Numbered from the stretch's first letter, positions 1-11,500 are shown. The stretch: DNA of 21,019 nucleotides from Bacteroidota bacterium (GCA_030824295.1 JAVBYA010000470.1:1-21019), one strand, 5' to 3'. Made by a program: numbers and translations. Notes: generated by a model not told the origin, from the sequence alone.

Positions 1-2276
1 AGATCGTTCCATTTCTTCAGGTCATCGATGGACACATTGTAGCGATCGGCGATGGTCTCCAGTGTGTCCCCTTTTTTCACGACATAGGTTGCGGTCTTCT
101 TCGTGCTCTTTGCCACAGGTTTCTTCGTAACGACCACGTCTTCCGCCGGTTCATCGGACTGGTCCGGTGCGAACACTTCGAGGACGGTACCGGCATTGAT
201 CCGGCTGGTCTTCAATTTATTCCACGATCTCAGGTCGGCGATCGCAACATCATATTTTGCTGCGATCTTCTCCAGCGTCTCCCCTTTCTTCACTTTGTGC
301 TGCATCCAACCGAGCGTCGCTTTGCTCTCCTGTTTCGATGTTCCTGACTTCTTTGCCGATGTCCGCTTTGCCTGCTGCTTCTCTTTGAAGGAGCGGGTGG
401 CGAGGACTTTATATTGTTCCACTTTCTCTTCCGGCACCCAGATCGCCAACCGTTGTCCCACGAAGATATGCTTCCCGTACGGGATGTTGTTCCAGTTCCG
501 GATGTGACTGGCGCGAACATTGAACCATTCAGCGATGTGACCGATGGTCTCACCCGATTTCACGGTGTAGGTCAGTTTCACACGGCCTGCGGGTTCATAG
601 GTGCTTTGTTCCACACGTGTCTTCTTCTTGGGTGCGGCAGTACCGGCGATGGAAGCTCTGGCGGCCGCGACCTTTCGTCCTTCTTCTTTGATGCGGTTAT
701 ACCGCTGCTGGTCTGCGATCTCTTTCTTCCGCTGTGCTTCCACGATGGCGGATGCGGAGCTCGATCGGACCGGAATGACGAGCGTCGCTCCGACCTTCAG
801 CCGCTTGGTACGGGGAAGTTTATTCACTTCCGTCAGCACTGCACTCGTCACCTTGTATTTTGCAGCAATGTTGCTGAGGGTCTCTCCGCGGCGGATGGTG
901 TGGATGGCGAAATCGAGCTTCCGCTCTTCCGGTATCTTCAGGTAATTCTCGGCAAAGACGGCGGATTTCCCCAAGGGGACCCTCAACTGATATCCTTTGT
1001 AGTTCGGCGGTGTGCACCACTGCGTCAGTTCGGGATTGAGATCACGGATGGTCTCAAGGTCTGTTTCTGCACACTCCGCCAGGATGGCAAGATCGATGCA
1101 ATCATCCACCGTCACTTTTTCGAACGCAAGCGAATCGGCTTTCTTGATGTCGCCGAAACCGAATGCTTCGGGACGGAGGATGATGAGCGCCGTTGCGATG
1201 TACTGCGGGACGTAGTTTCGCGTCTCTCTGGGAAGCCGGTGCCGCATTTCCCAGTAATCGCTCGAACCGGTGCGTCGAATGCCGCGGCGGACCCAGCCGC
1301 CGCCGGCGTTGTACGCAACAAAGACCAGATGCCAGTCATTGAATTCTGCATACAGGTCCTTCATATGGCGTGCGGCCGCACGGGTCGCCTTCTCGAAATC
1401 ACGCCGTTCATCGTACCAGTAATTCGAACGGAGTCCGTATTGTGCACCGGTCGCTTTCATGAACTGCCACAACCCTACTGCTTTCGCCCAGGAGCGGGCG
1501 GTCGGATTCAAGCCGCTTTCCGGCAGAGAAAGGAGCATCAGTTCCGGAGGCAATCCTTCCTCGGCGAATATCCTCGACATGAGTGGGAAATACTTTCCCG
1601 AGCGGTAGATCCAATTTTCCATATGGCCCCTCCCTTTTCCCATGAAAAAGGCGAGGGTCCGTTTCGTATACTCATTGATATGCAGCGGGACATCGGTCTT
1701 GGGGATGAGAGACGGCGGTATCTGGATATTGGTGATGTCGATCTTTTCGATGTCCAGGTTCAGCTTTTCGCGGAGTGCAAAGATAGAACTGTTGGCACCC
1801 AGACTGTCGATCGTGGCGATATACTTCTCATAATCCTCGATCACGCTCCGGATGAGTTCATTGAAATCGGCGACCTCTTCGATATTCGGGAAGTAACTGG
1901 CCTCGTTCAGCAGTTTGATGGATTCCTCGAATTCATCCGCCGACATCAAGGAATCCCCTTCCGCCTGCGCCTGTAACGCCACCAAATAGTGCTCTCGGGC
2001 CCGCTCAAGAAGGTCAGCGATCTGCTTCTCGATCTCTTCTTCCGTAGTATCTGCTGCTACGGAATCCGCTTCCGCAATGGTTTGATTGGGACGGCCGTTG
2101 GTGACCGTATCCTTCAAACCGAACGGAAAAGGAGCTGAAGCGAGAATATATGGACTGTAGAGAGAGTGGGAATAACCGGAAAGTGTTGCGGAAGGTTCGG
2201 TTCTTTGAGATGAAGTATTGGAACACCCTGCCACGACCAGACACACAATTGCGAAGAAAAGAATACTTTTCACCAT
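1..2276 (-). CDS. MltD-type membrane-bound lytic transglycosylase with C-terminal LysM repeats (3' end beyond the window)
   Basis: The frame is open from ATG at 2276 to the left edge (758 codons, no stop), so the C-terminus is missing. The N-terminus is a lipoprotein signal, MVKSILFFAIVCLVVAGC, with a lipobox ending at Cys18, predicting a lipid-anchored periplasmic enzyme. Residues ~80-190 look helical and charged. The SLT/lysozyme-like domain spans roughly 205-385. It contains LPESGLNP with the presumed catalytic Glu253, AVGLWQFM near 267 and VAYNAGGG around Tyr322, all hallmarks of family 1 lytic transglycosylases. LysM motifs follow at about 459-503 (HTIRRGETLSNIAAKY), 570-614 (YTVKSGETIGHIAEWF), 660-704 (HKVKKGETLEKIAAKY) and from 731 (YVVKKGDTLETIADRY, cut by the edge). 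By family knowledge it cleaves peptidoglycan glycan strands to 1,6-anhydro products. E. coli MltD has two LysM motifs; this one has at least four. A short-spaced AAGGG (2281-2285) precedes the ATG. It is separated from the upstream surface operon by a hairpin and its own candidate promoter. Confidence 0.93.
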   Translation of the reverse strand, partial: MVKSILFFAIVCLVVAGCSNTSSQRTEPSATLSGYSHSLYSPYILASAPFPFGLKDTVTNGRPNQTIAEADSVAADTTEEEIEKQIADLLERAREHYLVALQAQAEGDSLMSADEFEESIKLLNEASYFPNIEEVADFNELIRSVIEDYEKYIATIDSLGANSSIFALREKLNLDIEKIDITNIQIPPSLIPKTDVPLHINEYTKRTLAFFMGKGRGHMENWIYRSGKYFPLMSRIFAEEGLPPELMLLSLPESGLNPTARSWAKAVGLWQFMKATGAQYGLRSNYWYDERRDFEKATRAAARHMKDLYAEFNDWHLVFVAYNAGGGWVRRGIRRTGSSDYWEMRHRLPRETRNYVPQYIATALIILRPEAFGFGDIKKADSLAFEKVTVDDCIDLAILAECAETDLETIRDLNPELTQWCTPPNYKGYQLRVPLGKSAVFAENYLKIPEERKLDFAIHTIRRGETLSNIAAKYKVTSAVLTEVNKLPRTKRLKVGATLVIPVRSSSASAIVEAQRKKEIADQQRYNRIKEEGRKVAAARASIAGTAAPKKKTRVEQSTYEPAGRVKLTYTVKSGETIGHIAEWFNVRASHIRNWNNIPYGKHIFVGQRLAIWVPEEKVEQYKVLATRSFKEKQQAKRTSAKKSGTSKQESKATLGWMQHKVKKGETLEKIAAKYDVAIADLRSWNKLKTSRINAGTVLEVFAPDQSDEPAEDVVVTKKPVAKSTKKTATYVVKKGDTLETIADRYNVSIDDLKKWND

Positions 2277-2309
2277 AAGACCCTTGTTGTGATGAGCACT
2301 ATATACTTA

Positions 2310-2337
2310 AATATAAGATATAGGCGAACAAAATCAA
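2310..2337 (-). promoter_or_regulatory. Candidate promoter for the lytic transglycosylase gene
   Basis: On the minus strand TTGATT (2332-2337) and TATATT (2310-2315) are separated by 16 bases, in an AT-rich patch about 35 bases upstream of the ATG at 2276. This resembles a sigma-70 -35/-10 pair. It is a pattern match only, and some Bacteroidota-type promoters have a different consensus. It fits a promoter being needed after the hairpin at 2441-2466. Confidence 0.35.
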
Positions 2338-2440
2338 GCACTTACAGAAAAGAATTCAAGAGTTTATAGAGGTGCGGGGGTTTGCGTAGTGCAGAATGAC
2401 GAATCAGACGGGAAAAATGGCAGGATCGATCGCTCTATAT

Positions 2441-2466
2441 TAAGGGAGAAGTTTACCTCTCCCTTA
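2441..2466 (-). terminator. Hairpin directly after the barrel gene stop; likely operon terminator
   Basis: A perfect 9-bp inverted repeat (TAAGGGAGA / TCTCCCTTA, loop 2450-2457) lies immediately downstream of the TGA at 2467-2469 of the barrel gene. On the minus strand it is followed by AT-rich sequence (ATATAG) rather than a clean U-run. It could be a weak intrinsic terminator or an mRNA 3'-end stabilising stem. Its position at the end of the operon favours the terminator reading. Confidence 0.55.
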
Positions 2467-5400
2467 TCATAGTCCCAACAATTCTTCAGAGAATTTGAAG
2501 CTGAGGCGGATGAATGGACCGCGGGACCACAGCGAATAATCGACCAGATCCAGTTCCTTATATCCTTTGAAATTGTATCCCACGGTCAAACGAACGTTCC
2601 GGTAAACGACGTAACCGGCATCGATGCTGTATCCGTTCAATCTATCCCCTGCTTCCAGCTGATGCAGCAGCCGGTATTCTGCGCCGGCATTCAGATCGTC
2701 GGTGATATCATATTCCGCACGCAGCAGATAGAAATTGGTATTGGTGGTCGCGCCGAAGTTGACCGAGTTCTCCGTTGATGCTTTGTATGCATACTTCAAT
2801 CCGAACTCCAGTTTCCGGACCGGTTCGATGAATGAATGGATGGAGATGATGGAGGTATTGTAATCGATGAACGGTGCGATATAATGGTTCTTATCGACCT
2901 TCACCTCATACTTGCCGATCACGTTCAGCCAGTTCTCATCCACCGGACGATACGCCAGACCGGCGATCAGGTGCTCGATATCCCGGTAACTGTCGGATTT
3001 CTTCGCGCTTTCGTTGGCACCGCGGTATTTCACGATGAAACTGAAATCGCGTTCGAACCGGTAATCTCCGGCGAAGGTGAAGTTGGTCTTGTCCGAAACG
3101 CTGTTCTCGCCGAACTCGACCTTCGTTGCGACCTTCAGCGGTAATTTGGGGAGATACTCCAATGCGGCGGAATATGCAGAATGATCCTGAGTTGCCGCCT
3201 CGCCGACACGCTGTCCAAGGGCCTTGGTCTTCTCATATCCGAGATACCCGGTGACATCCTCCGTGACCTTCAATTTATTCTTCAAACCGATACTCACCTG
3301 GTTGCGGTAAGCACCGATGGCGTTCCCGATCTCGTATTTACCGTACGCCTGTGTGTTCTCCAAGACGTTCGTCGAGAATCCGACGGTGGACATCATCCCG
3401 CCGTTCTCATAGAACTTCTCCTGAACATTCAGCGTCATATCCTTCGTTACACGGTATTCGCCGATGAGGGACGTTGCATTCGGTCTGGTCAGTTCCGGTG
3501 AGGAACCAAGGTTCCGTTCATGCAGACCGGTGATCTTGAGCTTTTCCGTATAGGTATAATCGAGTTTTGCCGATCCGAGCGTCGAATGCGTGGCGAGGAA
3601 CGGCTGTAACGTATCGGGATTCATCCCGTCATACCGCACATCCTCGACCTTCAGTTGACCGTTGAATCCTGCCGCGAGCCGCTGTTCCACTGCTGCAGAG
3701 ACTGACCGGACATCGTTCGTACCGCCGGTGGAATTGTTCTGATGTGTCTGGTAATAATCAGAAAGCAGCTTCGTGGACGAGGTCAGCACATAATCCCCGC
3801 CGAGTCCGTACTTGATCGTCCCCAACTCGCGCCGTCCGCCGATCTGCGTCTCGTTGGTGAATCCTGCTTCCACCCTGCGGTAGTAACTGTTCAGCCGCAG
3901 CCCTGATACCGGCGAACTGGTCCCGTTCAGTTTGTAAGCGACACCAGAACCGGTGATGTTCGAGGAACGTGCGAACTCCCCTCCCACCGAAAGCATGGAA
4001 CCGAAGGAATATTTCGCATCGGTGCCCAGCATGAGGAAATTGGATGGAGACTGCTCTTCCGTAACTGCCGTCACACCGAATGTCAGTTGGTCGTTGAAAT
4101 GATGTTCTGCACGTCCGCCGGCAATGTACGACATTGCTCCGCCGGTCTTTGCTTCGAACGACACCATGATATAGACAGGGTTCCCGTCGTGGTCCACGGC
4201 AGAGACCGGCTGTTTGAAGAAGACCGAACCCTGCGTATAGTCGATGTCATAGTCGCTGAAGCGGCTCTGATGCTCCACTTTCAACAATACTTCGGAATGG
4301 AACCGGTCGCGTGTTTCGATGCGGATCTTTTCGGTTCCGGGAGTGATGTCCGTGTAGCCGAGGTCATAGAATCCGGAGAGTCCCTGACCGCGAAGTTCGA
4401 TCTGTGTTGCACGCCGGTCAGTGAGCGATCCGAAACCGCTCAATTTCCATTTCTTGTCCTGATGTCCGGCCTTGATGCCGTTCAGCGTGCGGTTGTAAGA
4501 GATGAACTCCTGCCCTGTCAGGTCGGTATTATAATCGCCGAACAGTCCGTACGTTTGATCCCGTTCCAATTTGATATAGAGGTTCCGGTTCGTCTGGACA
4601 TCATAGAACAGCATACTGTTATCGCCGTAGATGGAATAGAGATAATCCGGATCCAATTCACGGAAGTACCTGCCGCGGTTCTTCCGGTCCGTATCGAGCG
4701 ATGCCGTGAGCAGGTAGCGTTCATAGACGGAACCGCGGGCGAACATTGCGACCCGTCCATCGGTCGTCAACCCATCAGGGAATGAACGGTCGTCGAACAA
4801 CTGCGATCTGTCCCCTTTGGCTGAGTACAATCCTGCGGTACCGTTCGCAAGCCCCACCAGCGTGAACGGCTCAGTCGGCGTATTCAGGAAGATCTCCTTC
4901 TCTGCCGTGACCTGTCCCACCTGCACACCGACGCGCGAAACACCTGCACCGGTGCCGGCCCGGTATTCGAACTCAGCAATGCCGTTCACCACAGGAATCT
5001 GGATCCCGCGGCGGGAAGAATCCGCATCAACGGTAGCAATGCTGCCGCTGTCCGCCCCGACCGTGATATACAGGTCACCCTGGATCACATAATCCCACTG
5101 ATCGTACACGCGCGCGAAACCTTTTACCGTGGATTGTCCGTTCGCTTCAACCGAACTGTTCTCCAACTCCATCTCGATACGGGCAGGACCGCCCAGGATA
5201 TGCATGGTGCGCTTCTCCCAGAACGCCGGCGTCCCGTCCGGATTCACGATCCTTACTTCGAACTCGACAGGACCCTGCGGTACTTCCACGTTGATGAAAT
5301 CAACGAAACCGTCCGTCCGGACGGTTTTACGCTGTGCGAACGTACCGTTCACATACAGTTCCGCATCGAATCCGGTCGCGCTCTGCGCTGTCACGACCTG

Positions 5401-5517
5401 ACGCGTGAGTGCGCTGACCGTACTGTCCTGTGCCGGCGTGATGATCTGCAGCTGTGCGGACGCCGAAGCGCCGAACAGGAACAGAACCGCTAGTATATGA
5501 AGGAGTCGTTTCATCAT
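2467..5517 (-). CDS. Large outer-membrane beta-barrel protein with N-terminal Ig-like domains
   Basis: 1016 residues. A classical signal peptide (MMKRLLHILAVLFLFGASASA, cleavage before Gln22) is followed by two Ig-like regions (~22-110 and ~112-218). The second resembles invasin-type Ig domains. From about 225 to the end the sequence alternates aromatic and polar residues in short strands typical of a many-stranded outer-membrane barrel. It ends in GPFIRLSFKFSEELLGL, a terminal strand closed by Phe-rich sequence. A compact motif-rich block at ~285-460 (YLYSIYGDNS, YGLFGDYNTDLTG, YNRTLNGIKAG, YDIDYTQGSVFFKQP) resembles, from memory, barrel proteins encoded with DUF11/OmpA surface proteins. No TonB box or plug domain is evident. 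The start overlaps the upstream stop as TAATG, so translation is probably coupled to the OmpA/DUF11 giant. A second Met follows directly. Role inferred: outer-membrane partner or conduit for the surface proteins of this operon. Confidence 0.85.
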   Translation of the reverse strand: MMKRLLHILAVLFLFGASASAQLQIITPAQDSTVSALTRQVVTAQSATGFDAELYVNGTFAQRKTVRTDGFVDFINVEVPQGPVEFEVRIVNPDGTPAFWEKRTMHILGGPARIEMELENSSVEANGQSTVKGFARVYDQWDYVIQGDLYITVGADSGSIATVDADSSRRGIQIPVVNGIAEFEYRAGTGAGVSRVGVQVGQVTAEKEIFLNTPTEPFTLVGLANGTAGLYSAKGDRSQLFDDRSFPDGLTTDGRVAMFARGSVYERYLLTASLDTDRKNRGRYFRELDPDYLYSIYGDNSMLFYDVQTNRNLYIKLERDQTYGLFGDYNTDLTGQEFISYNRTLNGIKAGHQDKKWKLSGFGSLTDRRATQIELRGQGLSGFYDLGYTDITPGTEKIRIETRDRFHSEVLLKVEHQSRFSDYDIDYTQGSVFFKQPVSAVDHDGNPVYIMVSFEAKTGGAMSYIAGGRAEHHFNDQLTFGVTAVTEEQSPSNFLMLGTDAKYSFGSMLSVGGEFARSSNITGSGVAYKLNGTSSPVSGLRLNSYYRRVEAGFTNETQIGGRRELGTIKYGLGGDYVLTSSTKLLSDYYQTHQNNSTGGTNDVRSVSAAVEQRLAAGFNGQLKVEDVRYDGMNPDTLQPFLATHSTLGSAKLDYTYTEKLKITGLHERNLGSSPELTRPNATSLIGEYRVTKDMTLNVQEKFYENGGMMSTVGFSTNVLENTQAYGKYEIGNAIGAYRNQVSIGLKNKLKVTEDVTGYLGYEKTKALGQRVGEAATQDHSAYSAALEYLPKLPLKVATKVEFGENSVSDKTNFTFAGDYRFERDFSFIVKYRGANESAKKSDSYRDIEHLIAGLAYRPVDENWLNVIGKYEVKVDKNHYIAPFIDYNTSIISIHSFIEPVRKLEFGLKYAYKASTENSVNFGATTNTNFYLLRAEYDITDDLNAGAEYRLLHQLEAGDRLNGYSIDAGYVVYRNVRLTVGYNFKGYKELDLVDYSLWSRGPFIRLSFKFSEELLGL

Positions 5518-8500
5518 TATCGTTGATTCCGCTTCACGGCACGCTGCGCATTGATCTCGATCGCAGCCGGTGCCGAGCGTTCTACTGTGACCGAACCATC
5601 GGTCTGTACCTTGCGGACCGTGAATTCGTTCGAGACCGTCGTTGCGCCGCGGCCATCGTCCGATACCTCTGCAATATAATACAACTGGACCGTACTATCG
5701 CTATTGGAACAATGGACCGTCAGCACTCTGCCGGAGACGGAAATGCTGTCAACACCGCTCACGGCCATCACTGAGCGGGGCATCAGATTCAAACCGGCAG
5801 GGATCGTATCCACGATCGTCGTGGACACAGTGTTATGTTTCTCCATACGGCGCAGCTCGAGTTTCAGGATATGCCGTTCTTTCGATTTATCGCTCACCAT
5901 GGAATCAAGGACCGCCGGTGCATTCTTCGGCAGCAGTGTCTCGATGACGAGTCTGGACGAGTCCACTCCCCCTTCGGGCAGCACGCGGTCAGCGAACTCG
6001 CTGCGCAGGATGCGGATCTCGATACGGCGGTTCACCTGGCGGCCGTCCTTCGTTGCATTCGTTGCCAGCGGACGGAACTCGCCGTAACCGATGGTCTTGA
6101 GGCGTTCCGGCGCGATACCGAAGCTGTTGATGAGCTTCTGCTTGATGGTGTTCGCGCGTGCCTGCGACAGTTCGATATTGGACGGGAATTCCTTCGTCTT
6201 GATCGGCGAAGAATCCGTATGACCTTCGATCACTGCGGTCGCGGAAGGATCCTCCTGCAGGAACTTCGCGGTCGTTTCAAGCGAGCTGAGCGCTGCACTG
6301 CGCAGGGTCGCTTTGGCCACATCGAACAACACACCGGACATCACAAAGTTCACAGCGCGTCCCTTCACGGCGACCGCCACTTCGTTCACCGTCGTGAGCG
6401 AATCGATGCACTTCAGCGCACTGTCTCCGATGAAGTAGCAAATGGATGCTGACGTGGAGCGCAGTGTTTCGATCTCATAACCTGCCGGACGTTTCACCAT
6501 GACCGTGTACCGAAGCGTGTGTTTGAAGTTCGGTCCCAGGTTGCGCAGCGTCCAGTGCAGTTCGTTGCCGTTCACCACCGGTGTAACAGCACTGTCCGCA
6601 AAGGTCGCGCTTCCTTCAACATAGGTGTACGACGGATTCAGGATATCGCGGAAGTCGACCTTCGTGACAAATTCGGTACCGGTGTATTCGACCGGGATCT
6701 CGATCGCTACCGGCATCTCGGTGACCGGTTTATCCTCGGTGCTCGGCGTGAAGTAGAACTCCACGCGGCGGTTCAAGGAGCGTCCGTCGATGGTCTTGTT
6801 CGTCGCCACCGGGCGTGTCTCGCCGTGTCCTTCAATGCGGATGCGGTCGACATTGATCCCTTCACGTTCCACCAGATAGTATTTCACGGCCATCGCACGG
6901 GACATGGAGAGGATACGATTGTTCGGGAACTCCGCCGTGGCGATCTTCATGGAATCGGTGTGGCCGGCGATGATCAACGGCTGGTCCGGATACTCACGAA
7001 GGATGTCCGCCAACTGCTTCAGCGTAACGTATGCTTCCGGTTTCAGGACCGCTTTACCGACCTCGAAATTCAAACCGGTCAGTTTCATGGATGCAAGACG
7101 CTTGTCCTCGATGAAGACGATGTTGCGCGGTGACGCGATACGCTGGATGGAGAAGTCACCGATCTTCGCTGCGGACTGGCTCAGCAGGAGCGAATCCGGA
7201 CGGACACTGTTGCGCACGAGATAGAAGTCGACCCGTGCGATACCGGATTCGGTCAGATTCACGAAGCGGGATGTGGAGTCACGCGCAAAGTCATTGTAGC
7301 CCATCTCCAGATAGGAATTCTTCGGCAGTGTATGCGTCCGCACACGGATGACGTGTTCGCCCGGCAGCACATCCGGAACAGAGTATTTACCGTCGTCGCC
7401 GGTGATGATACGCGTGCCGTCCTCCATCATCAGTTCGATCCCCTTCACACCCTTTTCGGTGGAATCCTGATAGCGGTTGCGGTTATCGTCATAGAACACT
7501 TTACCGATGATGAGACCGTGTGTGCTGAACACACCGCGGCGCACTTCAACACGTTCGGAAACGACCGCCGACGACATCGGATCACCGAACGACGACACAC
7601 CGAATGCCTGTGCCGTGTTGATACCATCCCCTTCCACAGCACCGGCACCGACCGTCAGACGATAGACGAAGCGGACCGACGCGCCGGGAGCGAGAGAATC
7701 CTTCAGCAGCCAGAGCAGTTCCCTGCGTCCGGTCGGGTCAGCGATCCGCATGGAGTCGATGAACGAGGAGCCATTCATGTACCGGAAGCCGAACGGGATG
7801 CGGTCCACGACCTGAACATCGCGTGCCACGCTGTTGGAGCTCATATTGGTCACGGTCACGACGTAGGTGGCGATATCGCCGATCTCCACCACTTTGCGAA
7901 GCGCCTGCTTGGTGATGTTCAGATACGCAACGAACGAACGGACCGTGGCATCGCTCAACGAATCGAGATCGGAGGTCAGGATGCCGCCGTTCCACTCCAT
8001 GTTGGCGATGTTGGTGTGGATGTGCATTCCGGGGGCCAGGTCCGTGCGGACACGCGTGAAGACCGTGATCTCGGCAGAATCGCCGACGAACACGGTGTCG
8101 CGGAACCACGTGAGCAGATGGGCTGCGGTATCATACGATGCTGTTCCAGCAGTGACCGACTGCGGTTGTGCGCGGAAGTAGCGAACAGCGGAGTTGATGA
8201 ACTGCACCTGTGCCGGGAGGGCATCGCTGATCCGGACGCTGTCACCGTAGGAACCGGAGACATTCTTCACTTTGATGGTATAGACGACCGTATCACCCGG
8301 CAATGCTTCGTGCACATTCGCGACCTTCCACAGTTTCATGGTCGGCGGCAGATAGAGCAGCGTCGGCACGGAATCCCGTATGATGGTCGTCTGGTTGGAT
8401 GTGATGCTCGCATGGTTCACTGACTGCGTGCTGTTCTTGAGCGTATCGACGAAGCGGACCTTCACATCGAACTCACGTTTCGCCAGTGAATCGAGCTTGC

Positions 8501-11500
8501 CGATGTTCCACACGATGCGGTGTGATGAAGGCTGGTAGACGCCGCCGCCGGTGGCGCTGATGAATTTCATCGTCCAGTGCAGGGTATCGGTGACCACGGT
8601 GTTGGTCGTGGAAAGGTTGCCGGTGTTCTCCACCGAGATACGGTAGCTGGCCGTATCGGTCATGGACACTCTGCTCGGACCGGATTTATCGAAGACGATG
8701 TTGGGATTCAGAACGACCGCAAGGTTCGCATTGATCACATACTGACCGCTGCCGTTGTTGGTCAATTCCACCGACGTAACGATCGTCGGATGCGACAGGG
8801 TCAGGCGGAACTGGCCGGCCGGGATACGGTCGAATTTGTATGTTCCGGTCGAATCGGTCACCGTAGAATCGACCGTGCTCATCAACGCAGTGCGGTTCTT
8901 TCCGCGGGTGGACTGCGACTCCGGCATGAACTGCTGCAGCACGATCACCAGGTTCGCCGCGGGGATCGGTTCGCGGGACACTAAGTAGTACACTGCACCG
9001 GAGACCGAATTGTGGTTCGGTGTCGGAGGATCGCCGCCGCCGGTGATGATGACCGTAACGTTTGTGCGGACCGTCACTTCTTTGTTGAATTCGTTCGTGG
9101 TCGTGATGATCACGGTGAAGCTGTCCGTCTTGGTGACCGGGAAGAGATAATAACCATCGCTCTTCGTGATGATCTGTCCGATGAGCGAATCATTCGTTTT
9201 CGAATACGCACGGACGAATGCACCGGCAACCGGCAGGTTGGTGCGGTGATCGATGACCGTACCTTCGATGGCGCCGGGATAGAACACGATATCGACCGTA
9301 TCCTTCGCTTTGCAGCCCTGACCATCGTCCGCCGAAGCGATCGCCATGGCATTCACCAGATTGCTGCCGGCATTCGTTGCTTTCAAGGAATCGGATGCAA
9401 CGCCGTCCTTCGTATACAGCACACGCATGGATTGACCGTTCGTGAACTCACCGACGGTGGTGGTCAAGACGACCGGTGTTCCGTCCGGCTTCGGATACCC
9501 GAGAGTATTGGTCAGCAACACTTTGATGAATGCTTTCGTACGGCCGTTACCGACGATCTTATCGGGTGTAGCCGTTACGGTGATGCGGCAAGCCGGATCG
9601 GTCTTCGCGATGAAGGTCGCATATGCCGTCTGCTCTTCAATCTGGAATGCGCGGCCGAACGCATAGTTCAGAACGATCTCGCCGTCGTGCACATTGTACG
9701 GATCGAGCTGACCGATAACGATGATGGAATCCTCTTTGCTCGCTCCGAGGTAACCAAGCTCGAAGGTCACGATATTGCCGTTGATCTTGCCGTTGCCGAT
9801 GACCCGTGCATTGATGATGTGACGCGGCAGCGTGTCGGTGACGCTGATCTTGGTCAGCGGTCCGCCGGTGATGTTCTTCAAATGGATCACGTAGGACATC
9901 GTATCACCGATGTGCACGGTATCCTTCGACACACGCTTCGTCAGCTGCAGCTGGAAGTTCTTCACGGTGCGCGGTTCGATCAGGGTGACCGCCTGCGCGA
10001 TGATCTGCGGGGTCTGATCGGTCGTGGCGAATGCGGTGTTCAGGATCAGTTCGAAATTCGGACGATCGAGCCGGACCGTGGTCCACACGTAGAACGAATC
10101 GACCTCGCCGACATCGATGGAATCCTTTTTATAGATGACCACGGAACCGTCCAGAGAGAGTGAATCAGGAAGTCCGAGACCAGCATCCCGTACCGGCACG
10201 ACCGTGATCTTCGCCGGTTCAGCACCGGTTGTGTTCGGGTCCTCAACGGAGATGTTCTCCAGCTGGAACGGGATGGGATCGCGGACGATCACATTGGACA
10301 GCTTGCGGTTCGAAACGTTCGTGACGCGGATGACATATTTCAGCGAATCGCCGGTGAATGCTGTGGGCGATGAAACGGTCATATGAAGCAGCAGACGGTC
10401 GAGCTTACCGATGAGTGCGATGAACGAGACCTCCGCACGCTGCAGTGTGGTCTCGTTAGCTTTTGCATAGGCGATGTTCTTCACCTGCTGCGGCACATAC
10501 GGGCTGCCGGCGACCGTCGAAACGATCACCACAGAATCCTCTGCACCAACCGGCATCGGACCGGCGAAGTAGGTCATGATGTTGCCGTCGATGGTACCTT
10601 TTCCATAGAGCACGATGTTGAATTTCAGCTGTGCCGGCAGTGTATCGGTGACCACGACGTTCGTCAGCGCCTTTGTTCCGTTGTTGCGGAACCGGATCAC
10701 GAACTTGATGGAATCGCCGTTGACGGTGGTATCCTTCGATACGGACTTCGTCAGATGCAGCACTGCAACGTTCGGCTGGATCGACTGGCTCCACAAGGTG
10801 ACGACCGAAGAGGACCGGATCGTGGTCAAGGCGGAGACGGCATGAGCAGTGTTCCGGTAACCGCTGATCTCGCTGTCCGTGACGAGGACGCGGATGGAAA
10901 CGACCAGACTGTCACCAGGATGCAGTGTATCGACCTGTGCCGTAACGATATTGTTCTCCTGCAGCGCGTTGGCGGAGACCAGCAGGATGTTCATCTTCGA
11001 AGCATCGAGCGTATCGCTCATGACAACGTTCGGCAGTGAGGCGGCGCCGAGATTCTTCACAACAATGCGGTATTGCATCGTGTCACCGATGGCGGCCGAA
11101 TCTTTGTTGACCGTCTTCAGGATGCTCAGCAATGCTGCGCGTTTCACAACGGTCGCGGCAGAATCGGTCAATGCCGGGGTCTCGTTCGCCGTAAGGGTTG
11201 CACGGTTCATCAGCGATTTCAGTGCGGTCGACTGGGAGATGCGGACGGAAGCGGAAACGGTCCCCTTATAGCTGGAATCGATCTGGCCGAGACTCCAGGT
11301 GATCGTATGGGACAGCGGGTTATAGGTCCCATTATCCGTTGCACTGACGAACTGCATATCCGAGTGCAATGAGTCAACGATCTTTGCATCGGTCAATTTG
11401 AACTGATTGGGGTTCCGTGCAGCGATGGTATAGGTCGCGGTATCACCGAGGAACACTTCCGGCGTTCCGGTCTTTTCGATGGCCGGCGAGACCGTCAATT

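Noticed and set aside
414..1976. 520-codon open frame on the plus strand
   Set aside because: It lies opposite the lytic transglycosylase, whose catalytic and LysM motifs are unmistakable. The minus-strand frame is open to the window edge.
7332..10163. Plus-strand open frames of 363 and 383 codons (7332-8423, 9012-10163)
   Set aside because: They are low-complexity His/Arg/Asp-rich shadows of the DUF11 coding sequence, with no ribosome binding or domain evidence.
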